Source: Streptomyces sp. NBC_00162 (GTDB taxonomy: Bacteria; Actinomycetota; Actinomycetes; Streptomycetales; Streptomycetaceae). Taken from it: a stretch of 64,000 nucleotides of DNA. The position numbers and the translations under genes were made by a program. Each line of letters begins with the position of its first letter. Position 1 is the first letter of the stretch. The DNA lies in assembly GCF_024611995.1 (NCBI RefSeq), contig NZ_CP102509.1, forward strand, positions 8,184,001 to 8,248,000. The letters are read 5' to 3'. The notes under the pieces were generated by a model. That model worked only from the letters and a program-made list of their open reading frames with translations. It was not told the DNA's origin and searched no databases. Positions 27,835-36,379 of this stretch are shown in pieces.

Positions 27835-29099
27835 ATGAACCCTGCGTACGCGACCGTCGATCACGTCTTCACCGTGCCCCTGGACCACGCGGCCCCGAAC
27901 GGTCCGACCATCCGGATCTTCGCCCGGGAGGTCAGCGATGCGCGCCGAGCAGGTCGGCAACTACCCTGGCTCCTCTATCTGCAGGGCGGACCGGGCGGCA
28001 AGTCGCCGAGGCCGTCGGCCGGTTCGCCGGGCTGGCTGCCGCAGGCGCTCAAGACCCACCGGGTCCTCCTCCTCGATCAGCGCGGCACGGGCCGCTCCAC
28101 CCCCGTCACCGCCCGTACGGCCTCCCGCTTCGCCTCACCGGCCCGGCTGGCCGAGCATCTCGGCCATTTCCGGGCCGACTCGATCGTCGCGGACGCCGAA
28201 CTGATCCGCCGGCAGCTGTGCGGCGATGAGCCCTGGGAGACCCTCGGCCAGAGCTACGGTGGCTTCGTCACCCTCACCTATCTCTCCCAGGCGCCCGAAG
28301 GCCTTCGGGCGTGCTACGTGACCGGCGGCCTGCCCGGCCTCTCGGCTACCGCCGACGACGTCTACGCCCGCACTTACCCCCGAGTACGGGACCGCGTCCT
28401 CGACTACTACACCCGCTACCCCGACGACGCTGCCCGGCTGGGCGAGATCGCCCGCCTCCTGGCCGCCACCGATGTGCGCCTGCCCGACGGAGACCGGCTC
28501 ACCCCCAGCGCCTGCGCACGCTCGGCCTGGCCCTCGGCATGGGCGACGGCTTCGAGCGGATCCACTGGCTTCTCGACGAATCCCTCGACGAGGAAGCGAG
28601 GCCTACCGACACGTTCCTGCACCAGGTGATGGCACTGACCGGCTTCACCGACAACCCGCTCTTCGCCGTCATGCAGGAGACCCTGTACGGGCAGGGCGCG
28701 GGGCCGACGGGCTGGGCGGCGTCCAGGATCATGGCGGCGTTCCCCGAGTTCGCCGAGGACGCCGACCCCCTCCTGCTCACCGGAGAAATGATCTACCCCT
28801 GGATGTTCCGCGAGATCAAGGGCCTGCGCCCCTTCGCCGACGCCGCCGATCTGCTCGCCGAACGCCCGGACTGGCCACCGCTGTACGATCCTCGCCGCCT
28901 CGCCGCCAACCGGGTCCCTCTCGCCGCACTCGTCTACCACGACGACATGTACGTGGACGCTGGGCTCTCCCTGTGCGCCGCGCGCGAGGTCGGTGCCACC
29001 CGGGTGTGGGTCACCAACGAATGGGAGCACGACGGCGTCACCGCCTCCGGCGGCCGCGTGCTGTCCCGCCTGATGGACCTGGCCGCGGGTCGCGCGTAG
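27835..29099 (+). CDS. S33 proline iminopeptidase-like alpha/beta hydrolase (frameshifted at 28502-28506)
   Basis: Start ATG 27835 after GAAAGGGACCC. Alpha/beta-hydrolase landmarks of prolyl aminopeptidases: the oxyanion HGGPG-type motif WLLYLQGGPGGKSP, LLLDQRGTGRSTPV, the nucleophile in GQSYGGF (Ser 140), and after the break DNPLFAVMQETLYGQG and YHDDMYVDAGLSL, then VWVTNEWEHDGVTASGG with the catalytic His. The frame breaks at DRLTP in the five-C run 28502-28506; one more C restores QRLRTLGLALGMGDGFERIH. Restored length ~421 residues. No signal peptide, so it is cytoplasmic: it should trim N-terminal residues from imported peptides, completing the chain of secreted peptidase, binding protein and intracellular peptidase. 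Confidence 0.83.
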
Positions 29100-29183
29100 G
29101 ACCCTCGCAGCTCCCACCCACGCTGCCCCGCAGTTCCCGCCCGCGCTGCCTGCATCCCCCAACCTGCCTCCGACGGGAGAGAC

Positions 29184-30362
29184 ATGACCACCCTGCTTCA
29201 CCACCTGCGGCCGCTCGCAGCGGCCGTCGCCCTCATCTCCTGCCTGTCCGCCCCCACCGCGGCCGCCGCCCCCGGCTCGCCGCCCGCCGCCGCCGACTGC
29301 GCCCTCCCCGGCCGGACCGGCTGGACGGACGAGGGCCACGACACCGACCTGACCCAGTTCCAGCCCGCCACCGGAACCCGCCGCGTCCTGACGCTGTACG
29401 TGGACTTCCCCGACGCCCCGGCCACCGACTCCACCGAGCCGTACGCCGCTCACCTCGCCCCGGCCGCCGACTGGATGGGCCGCGCGAGCTACGGTCGTCT
29501 GCGACTGGACAATAGCCCGTTGCACCGCTGGATCCGGATGCCCGCCGACTCCACCTCCTACGGCTTCGCGCGCGGCCTCACCTTTGAGGCCCACGAGAAG
29601 TACCTCCGCGACGCGATCACGGCCGCCGATCCCTACGCGGACTTCTCCCGCTACGACATGGTCTACGTCGTCCCCGCCAGGACGGCGACAGCCATCCCCT
29701 TCTCACCGACCTACCTGTACGACCCGGCGGCGCCCGGCATCACTGCCGACGGCACCCGCCTCAAATGGGCCGTCACTTTCGGACAGGACATGTGGCGCTG
29801 GGGCCACAAGGTCGCCGCCCACGAGACCGCCCATACCTTCGGGTTGCCCGACCTGTACTCGTTCACCGGCGCCACCCACCGGTACGTGGGTGGCTGGGAC
29901 GTCATGGGCGACATCGCGGGCCACGCCCCGCAGTACCTCGGCTGGCACTCCTGGAAGCTCGGCTGGACCCGCGACGACCAGGTCGCCTGCCTGCCCGTGT
30001 CCGGTCGCCGAACGGTACGGCTGACCCCGGTGGAACGTTCCGGCGGAACCAAGATCGCCGTGTTGCGGACCGGCGGGACGACGGCGTACGTGGCGGAATC
30101 CCGCCGTGCCCAGGGTAACGACGTGGCCGCCTGCTCCACCGGCGTCCTCATCTACAAGGTCGACTCCGCGGCCCCCACCGGCGAGGGCCCGGTGCGGATC
30201 ATGAACGCGAACCCGACCACGACCCCGCCCACCGGCTGCGCCCCGCTGGCCCTGGCCGCGTACGCACCCGGACAGAGCTTCACCGACCCCGCGACCGGCG
30301 TGCGCATCGACGTCCTCGCGGGCGGACCGACGGGAGATACGGTGCGGCTGAGCAAGGAGTGA
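29184..30362 (+). CDS. Secreted M6-like metallopeptidase (copy 2)
   Basis: 392 residues, start ATG 29184 after CGGGAGAG. The signal peptide is HHLRPLAAAVALISCLSAPT then AAAAP. The body mirrors copy 1 at every landmark: GWTDEGHDTDLTQF, LYVDFPDAPATDSTE, the zinc motif HETAHTFGLPDLYSF (His 213), GGWDVMGDIAG, and C-terminal SFTDPATGVRIDVLAGG. Third codon positions are almost entirely G/C. It sits 84 bp after the aminopeptidase, so it may be in that transcript, whereas copy 1 has its own promoter. The two enzymes may differ in specificity. Confidence 0.85.
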   Translation: MTTLLHHLRPLAAAVALISCLSAPTAAAAPGSPPAAADCALPGRTGWTDEGHDTDLTQFQPATGTRRVLTLYVDFPDAPATDSTEPYAAHLAPAADWMGRASYGRLRLDNSPLHRWIRMPADSTSYGFARGLTFEAHEKYLRDAITAADPYADFSRYDMVYVVPARTATAIPFSPTYLYDPAAPGITADGTRLKWAVTFGQDMWRWGHKVAAHETAHTFGLPDLYSFTGATHRYVGGWDVMGDIAGHAPQYLGWHSWKLGWTRDDQVACLPVSGRRTVRLTPVERSGGTKIAVLRTGGTTAYVAESRRAQGNDVAACSTGVLIYKVDSAAPTGEGPVRIMNANPTTTPPTGCAPLALAAYAPGQSFTDPATGVRIDVLAGGPTGDTVRLSKE

Positions 30363-30559
30363 CTCCGGTCGCCGCAGCCGTGGTTGGGGCTTGCGCGCCA
30401 CTGCCGCCTCACTGTCCCCAGGGCCGGCCCTGCGTTCCGGCCGTGCCTTGCGCGGGGTTGTGGTGGCAGGCCGGCGCGCGGATAGTGGAGGCGTTCGGGG
30501 TCTTCGACGTGAGAGCGACGCGATGCCCCCAAAATGAACCTCTCGATCGGGGGCCACGG

Positions 30560-30859
30560 ATGAAGCGCGTCGGATCCTTGATGACCTCACTGGCCCTGGG
30601 TGCCGGGCTGGCGATGGCCGGGGCGAGCCCTGCGGCCGCGGACCCGTACGACTGCCGTACGTGGTACAAGTCCAGTACCACCGCGGCCGGTACGTGCACC
30701 AATGGAACCGGCGAGTTCCGCGTGTACACGAAGTGCGACAGGCCCTGGGCGCGGGACTACACCGTCTACGACCCCACGTGGCGCCGGGTCGGTACGACGA
30801 GCACCGCCATTTGCCACAGTGGTGGAACGCCGTACGGTGCGGGCATCCAGGTGCACTGA
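30560..30859 (+). CDS. Small secreted cysteine-containing protein
   Basis: 99 residues from ATG 30560. A signal peptide (VGSLMTSLALGAGLAMAGAS then PAAA) is followed by a ~70-residue mature part with four Cys (DCRTWYKSSTTAAGTC, VYTKCDRPWARDYTVYD, STAICHSGG), probably two disulfides. It has a compact beta-rich composition with many Tyr/Trp. Similar small secreted proteins are frequent in streptomycetes and mostly uncharacterised. It converges on the TetR gene with 16 bp between. Confidence 0.65.
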   Translation: MKRVGSLMTSLALGAGLAMAGASPAAADPYDCRTWYKSSTTAAGTCTNGTGEFRVYTKCDRPWARDYTVYDPTWRRVGTTSTAICHSGGTPYGAGIQVH

Positions 30860-30875
30860 TCCCCGGTCTTCATGA

Positions 30876-31618
30876 TCACGTCGGTGGCTGCAACGTCGTG
30901 GCCCCTGCCGCCGGTTCGCCGGGTGTGTCGAGGCACCGACCCGCGGCCTCCGCCGTGATCCGCGCTGCGAGCCCGTCCAGCAAGGTCTCCAGGGCGGCCT
31001 TGAATACCGTCGCCCCGTCCAGCCGGGCCATGTGGGCCACACTGCGCGCGATGGCAGGGAAGGCGGCGGGGTCGGCCGCAGGGTACTCGCGGGTCCAGGC
31101 CTGCTCGTCGCCCGTCCGGGCGGCCCCGTCCAATGACTCGAATGCCGCGTCCATCCCGGCCCAGGCCAAGGCGAAGTCTCCGTAGACCCGGTGCAGGACG
31201 GCGGCCAGCGCCGGGGAGCACCCGGCTCGGCCGAAGGCCACCAGGATGTGCTCCACGATCCGCATCTCGGCAGGGCGCCGGGTGGTGCGGTAGGTGGCCA
31301 GAACCGCCGCGCCGGGATGGCGAAGGGCGGTCTCCCGCGTGCGCAGCGCAAGGTCGCGCAGCGTGTCGCGCCAGCTCTCCGAGGGTTCGAACCCTGTCAG
31401 GGTCTCCTCGAAGAGGCGGTCGGCCAGGGCCAGGTGGAGCTCGTCCTTGTCGCTGACGTAGCGGTACAGGGCGGAGGGGTCGACCCCGAGTCTGGCGGCG
31501 AGCCGCCGCACGCTGAGCGCCGCCGCGCCTTCGTCGTCGGTCAGCGCGAGCGCGGCGTCCACGATGATCCGCAGGTCCAGCTCGACCTTGGGGGACGGCC
31601 TCTGCCTCGTACTGCCAT
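30876..31618 (-). CDS. TetR family regulator (frameshifted at 31590-31594)
   Basis: ATG 31618 opens MAVRGRGRPP; adding one C to the five-C run (minus sense, 31590-31594) joins it to KVELDLRIIVDAALALTDDE, the standard TetR opening. The HTH is GAAALSVRRLAARLGVDPSA then LYRYVSDKDELHLALADRLF. The C-terminal ligand domain extends to LLDGLAARITAEAAGR (TetR_C-like). Without the extra base the apparent start would be an internal GTG within the first helix. It is divergent from the permease/amidohydrolase pair, and a promoter with GACAA/TTGTC symmetry lies between, so it probably represses that module and itself. Confidence 0.8.
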
Positions 31619-31692
31619 GGGGTGATCAGACCAGCCTGGACAGCGCTTCCGCAAGCCCTGCCGCCAAGGCGGAAAATCTTTTACCCACACCG

Positions 31693-31722
31693 TTGACAAA
31701 ATAGTGAGGCGAGCGGTTGTCT
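31693..31722 (+). promoter_or_regulatory. Promoter and possible operator for the permease operon
   Basis: TTGACA at 31693-31698 and TTGTCT at 31717-31722 are 18 bp apart, a sigma-70-like -35/-10 pair. The same bases contain the inverted repeat GACAA/TTGTC (31695-31699 / 31717-31721), a plausible TetR site overlapping the promoter. The permease ATG is 31 bp downstream. Confidence 0.5.
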
Positions 31723-31753
31723 GCGGGGCACCCAGAACCGAGGAGTGCTGCTC

Positions 31754-33239
31754 ATGGACCAGGGAAGACCCGCCACCGGCGAGGCGCCCGTCGCCGCGTT
31801 CCGCAAGACCCTCAGCACCCGGCACGGCGTGGTCATCGCGCTGGCCAACATCAGCCCCACCGTGAGCGTCGGCATCGGCCTCGCCTTCCTCGCCGCGCTC
31901 GCAGGCACCGCGATGCCCGCAGCCTTCCTGCTCGCGGCCCTGCCGATCCTTGCCGTGTCCGGGGGCTATGCCCGGCTCGCCGCCCGCGACCCCAACTGCG
32001 GCACGGCGTACGTCTGGGTGCGCCGAGCGCTCGGTCCCTGGACCGGCTATCTCACCGGGTGGACATCGGTCGCCACCAACATCCTGTTCCTGTCGTACGC
32101 GGGCCAGCTCACCGGGCAGTTCACGCTCGGCCTGCTCGCCGAGGCCGGCGTCAGGGCCGTCTCCCGGACGACCCCCTGGCGGTCACCGTCACCGGCCTGC
32201 TGTGGAGCGTACTGATCGTGCTGAGCGCGCTGCGGGGGTGAAGGGCGCCACCGCCGTTCAGAGCCTGCTGCTCGGCATCTCCGCGATCGTAGTCACCGCC
32301 ATCGTGATCACCGCCTTCGCCCGGGGCGACGCGGCCCCCGTCTCCGCCTCGTGGTTCTCGCCGTTCGCCTTCCCCGACACCCTCACGCTGCTCGGAGCGA
32401 CCGTGATGGCGGCGTACATGTTCTGGGGCTGGGAGAGTGCCTTCTCCGTGGTCGAGGAGTCGACCTCGGTCCGCTCGTCGGGCCGTGCCGGAATCATCGC
32501 GATTCTGGTCACCACCGGGTTCTTCCTCTTCTCGGCCACCGGCTTCCTGCACGCGCTGAAGCCGGAGCAGCTCGCGGATCCCTTGTCCGGTGTCACCGAA
32601 CTGGCCCGCACCTTCTACGGGGCCACCGGCGCGGCCGCAGCCCTCGCCGCGATGCTCTTCGCCACCGTGGCCTGCATGCAGTCGAGCGTCATCGCGGGGG
32701 CCCGGCTCACGCTCGCCATGGGCCGCGACGGTGTGCTGGGCACGAGCTGGACCCGATTGCATCCTGCGTGGGGCACGCCGGTCACCTCCACCGTGCGGAT
32801 CGCGGCCCTCGCCATCGGAGTATCGCTCGCGGGGCTCGCGGTCGGCTCGCTGTCCGAAGTGGTGGTCGCCGTCGTCAACTCGGTCGGCATCCTGGTCTCG
32901 CTGATGTACGGGGTCGGCGGTATCGCGTGTGTCGTCACCTTCCGCCACGAACTGCGCGGCCGGATCCGCGACGCGCTCGTCGTGGGCCTGCTGCCGCTGC
33001 TCGGCGGCATCGCCCTGCTGCTGCTCGGCGGCCTCGTCGCCTATCAACAGTGGACCTCGGTGGACCACCTGGCCTTCGACCCCGAGAACGGACGCTTCCT
33101 CACCGTACTGCCCCTCACCGTCATCGCCCTCGGTATTCCCACCGCCGTGTGGACCCGCTACCGGCGCAGGGCCGCCTACTTCACGCAGCCGCCGGCTCCT
33201 CTCGCGCCCGCGCCCGCACCGGCTGCCGCCGGCGGCTGA
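31754..33239 (+). CDS. APC-family amino-acid/amine permease (two frameshifts)
   Basis: ATG 31754 has AGGAG at 31741-31745. APC-superfamily landmarks: GVVIALANISPTVSVGIGLA in helix 1, YARLAARDPNCGTAYVWVRR, and further on MAAYMFWGWESAFSVVEEST and GARLTLAMGRDGVLG. The frame breaks near 32163-32167 and in the five-G run 32234-32238; one added base at each links VSRDDPLAVTVTGLLWSVLI to VKGATAVQSLLLGISAI. The restored protein has ~495 residues and about twelve helices, ending in a Pro/Ala-rich tail. It is followed 121 bp on by an amidohydrolase, suggesting import of an amide or amine compound that is then hydrolysed. Confidence 0.8.
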
Positions 33240-33359
33240 CCACCGCGTCCCGGGCGCGGACGCGCGCCTCACCAGACCTCACCCCCTCTCCCTCACCCCG
33301 TCGGCCTCTCCCACCTGTCACCAGCCCCTCACCAACGTGTCACCAACCGGAGCCCGCAC

Positions 33360-35017
33360 ATGCGCCATGCAGATCTCGTCCTCCTCAACGGCACCATCTG
33401 GACCGCCTCCCCGGTACGCCACCGGATATCGGCGCTGGCCGTCACCGGCGGCCGGATCACCGCCCTCGGCACCGACCGGGAGATCCGCGAGCACATCGGT
33501 CCGCGTACCGAGGTAACGGATCTCGGCGGCCGGTTCGTACAGCCCGGGTTCACCGACGCACACGTACATCCGGTGATCGCCGGGATCGGAATGCTCGGCT
33601 GCGATCTGAGCCCGGGCCGTACCGCCCTGGAGTACCGCGCCACGATCGCGGCCTACGCCGCCGCCCACCCCGAGGCCCCCTGGATCCAGGGCAGCGGTTG
33701 GTCCTTCGACGCCTTCCCCGGCGGTCTGCCGCACCGCGACCAGCTCGACGACATCCTTCCCGACCGGCCCGCCTACTTCCCGGTCCGCGACGGACACTCG
33801 GCGTGGGCCAACTCGCGCGCCCTGGCCCTGGCCGGACTGGACCGGCACACACCGGATCCCGCGGATGGCCGCATCGAACGCGACGCCGCGGGCGAACCCA
33901 CCGGCGTACTGCACGAGGGCGCCATGATGCTCGTCGGGACGCTCGCGCCCGCTCCCTCGGCGGCCGAGGCCCGCGCCGGACTCCTCGCTGCCCAGGAACT
34001 GCTGCACTCGCTCGGGATCACCGGCTGGCAGGACGCACTCGTCGGCGCGTACGCGGGCTTCCCCGACCCCCTCGACACATACCTCGCCTGCGACGCCGAC
34101 GGCTCGCTGACCGCCCGGGTACGCGGAGCGCTCTGGTGGGAACGGGACCAGGACCTCGGCCAGCTCGACTCGCTGCTCGCCCGCCGCGAGAAAGCCGCCC
34201 AAGGCCGGCGCTTCACCGCCGGCAGTGTCAAGATCATGCAGGACGGTGTGGTGGAGAACTTCTCCGCCGCCATGCTCGAGCCCTACCTGGACTCCTGCGG
34301 CTGCCCGGGCGACAACGCCGGGATCTCCATGGTCGACCCGGCCTTGCTCCGCGAGGCCGTGATCGCCCTCGACGGGCACGGCTTCCAGATCCACTTCCAC
34401 GCTCTCGGCGACCGGGCGGTCCGCGAGGCGCTGAACTCCCTCGAGGCGGCCGTGGCCGTGCACGGCCACACCGGCCTGCGCCACCACCTGGCCCATCTCC
34501 AGGTGGTGCACCCCGACGACATCCCCCGTTTCCGCACACTGCGCGCCGTCGCGAACATGCAGCCGTTGTGGGCCGCGCACGAACCCGCCATGGACGAGCT
34601 GACGTTGCCCTTCCTCGGCGAAGAACGGGGGCGGCGCCAATATCCGTTCGGAGCCCTGCACGCGGCTGGTGCGGTGCTCGCGGCGGGCAGCGACTGGTTC
34701 GTCTCGAGCCCGGACCCATGGCACGGCATCCACGTCGCCGTCAACCGCCAGGTGTGGGCCGAGGAACTGGGCGAGCCGGATCTGCGCCCCCGTTCCTGCC
34801 CGAGCAGCGGCTCGCCCTCACCGACGCCCTCGCCGCGTACACGGCCGGCTCGGCGTGGGTGAACCACCAGGACGAGGCCGGTGTGATCGCCGTCGGCCGC
34901 CTCGCCGACCTCGCGGTCCTGGACCGTGACCCCTTCGCCGTCGCCGCTGCCGACCTGCACTCCATCCGCACAGCGGAGACGTACGTGGGCGGTGTACGGG
35001 TCTACAGCGCGGTCTGA
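33360..35017 (+). CDS. Amidohydrolase family 3 (YtcJ-like), frameshifted at 34787-34791
   Basis: Start ATG 33360. Landmarks of the family: NGTIWTASPVRHRISALAV, the metal-binding FVQPGFTDAHVHP near residue 63, GWSFDAFPGGLPHRDQLDDI, KIMQDGVVENFSAAMLEPYL, FQIHFHALGDRAVREAL with two metal-site His, and GSDWFVSSPDPWHGI with the catalytic Asp. The frame is lost at DLRP in the five-C run 34787-34791; one more C gives PFLPEQRLALTDALAAYTAG and the normal C-terminal beta sandwich ending ETYVGGVRVYSAV. Restored length ~552 residues. It is probably cytoplasmic and acts on an amide taken up by the preceding permease. Confidence 0.87.
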
Positions 35018-35089
35018 AGGGGTGTTGCAGAAGTCCGTCTCGGTCAGGCCGGAGTGGGTTTGACCTGCTGCGGGGCGGGACGATCAGCC

Positions 35090-35356
35090 CGGTGCCGATG
35101 AAGGCGCCGTCCGAGCTGAGGCGCCGACCAGGCGGGTGTCAGCGTCGATGATGACCAGCACGTTCGCCGAGAAGCGGTAGTTGGGGGAGGGGGCTCCCAC
35201 CTGCCGTTCGCGGACCGGGATGAGTGTGCCGTCCACGATCCACAAGTGTTCGGTGTCTGCGTCGGGCCGCGGCACCGGCTCCAGCGCAAGCAACGGCCGC
35301 AGCCGCTGGCTGACCCGGCAGACCGTCGCCGAAGGGATCCCGAACGGATGTGCCAC
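35090..35356 (-). mobile_element. IS5-family transposase internal fragment
   Basis: The minus frame reads FGIPSATVCRVSQRLRPLLA, then HLWIVDGTLIPVRERQVGA and NYRFSANVLVIIDADTRLVG: the HTH and first part of a DDE_Tnp_4-type transposase, with the first catalytic Asp in IVDGT. Both the N-terminal and the C-terminal thirds are missing, and no terminal inverted repeats remain. It abuts a LysR fragment at about 35356. Confidence 0.6.
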
Positions 35357-35500
35357 TGCCGCAGGTCCCCGGATTGCGCTCCGTCCCCCTGATCGATCCC
35401 ACGCCGCTGTACGCCTGGTCGCTGCTGTGGCGCTCCGGAAACGGACACCCGGCGCTGAACTGCCTCGAGATCGACGCCGCCCACGCCGCGTGCTTCGGCC
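35356..35500 (+). pseudogene. LysR-type regulator C-terminal fragment
   Basis: The plus frame reads PGLRSVPLIDPTPLYAWSLL then WRSGNGHPALNCLEIDAAH, the last segment of LysR effector domains (V-P-L-x-D-P then HPAL). The rest of the gene is gone, apparently replaced by the IS fragment at its 5' side. Confidence 0.45.
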
Positions 35501-35613
35501 GCGCCAACGAGGAGTCGAGGTCGCTACGGCCGCGTCGGCCGCCATCTGCCGGACCAGGCGAGTACAAGGGATGGCAAACCGCCAACCCTCAGCGTTCCGA
35601 GACGAGGAGCACC

Positions 35614-36216
35614 ATGTCGCACGCCCGGCCCGCTTTGCGCCGCCCGGAAGCCGGGCTCGCTCTCGCACTGGCGTTCGTGGCTGCCGCCGCGGTCTTCGTC
35701 GCCGTCTTCCTGTTCGGCCGGGCGAACACGCCGGACTACACCGCGACACTGTTCGGCCAGGCGAACACCGATGCCGTGCGTCTCAAGGCACAGCTCGCCA
35801 CCGGCGTCCTGGGGCTGGCCGCTCTCCAGCTGCTGCTGGCGCTGTGGATGTACCGCCGGCTGCCCGGGGTGCGCCGGGTGCCGGGCCCGGTGTCCATCAC
35901 CCACCGCATCGTCGGTGTGGTCCTATTCGCCCTCACCGTCCCGATCGCGGTGCACTGTGTCCAGGCGTATGGCGTGCAGCTGACCGGCTCGCGTGTGGCA
36001 GTGCACTCGATCGCGGGCTGCTTCTTCTACGGGGCGTTCGCCGCCAAGGTCCTGCTGGTGCAGAGCCGTCGCCTGCCGGGCTGGGCCCTGCCACTGGCCG
36101 GGGGCGCGCTGGTGGTCGTGGTGGTGGTCCTCTGGTACACGAGTGCGCTGTGGTACTTCAACGGAGACAGCGTGCCGGCGCTGTCGCTCGGACACCCCCA
36201 CCTGCCACCGGGGTAG
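35614..36216 (+). CDS. DUF6529 family four-helix membrane protein
   Basis: 200 residues from ATG 35614 (ACGAGGAGCACC before it); the frame is open further upstream only through the LysR relic. Hydrophobic segments: GLALALAFVAAAAVFVAVFL, LATGVLGLAALQLLLALWMY, ITHRIVGVVLFALTVPIAVH, AVHSIAGCFFYGAFAAKVLL and LPLAGGALVVVVVVLWYTSA. The conserved His residues in THRI, IAVHC and AVHSI sit where cytochrome b561-like proteins bind haem. The family is commonly described as a DUF in actinobacteria; a redox role is inference. No obvious partner gene. Confidence 0.72.
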   Translation: MSHARPALRRPEAGLALALAFVAAAAVFVAVFLFGRANTPDYTATLFGQANTDAVRLKAQLATGVLGLAALQLLLALWMYRRLPGVRRVPGPVSITHRIVGVVLFALTVPIAVHCVQAYGVQLTGSRVAVHSIAGCFFYGAFAAKVLLVQSRRLPGWALPLAGGALVVVVVVLWYTSALWYFNGDSVPALSLGHPHLPPG

Positions 36217-36379
36217 ATGTGACGATCGGACGAGCGCCGAAGACCGGCGCCTATCGGATGACGGTCCTTGACACACCGTACGTGTCGCCGCCCCATGTGC
36301 CCTGTTCGTACCGGTCCGAGCCGTTAGCCTGCGCTCCGCGGATCTGCCCGTCGTCACCCGAGCACCACGGAGAATTCAG

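Noticed and set aside
31383..31394. T-arm-like GGGTTCGAACCC
   Set aside because: It lies inside the TetR coding sequence (Gly-Phe-Glu-Pro) and no acceptor or anticodon stem can be built around it.
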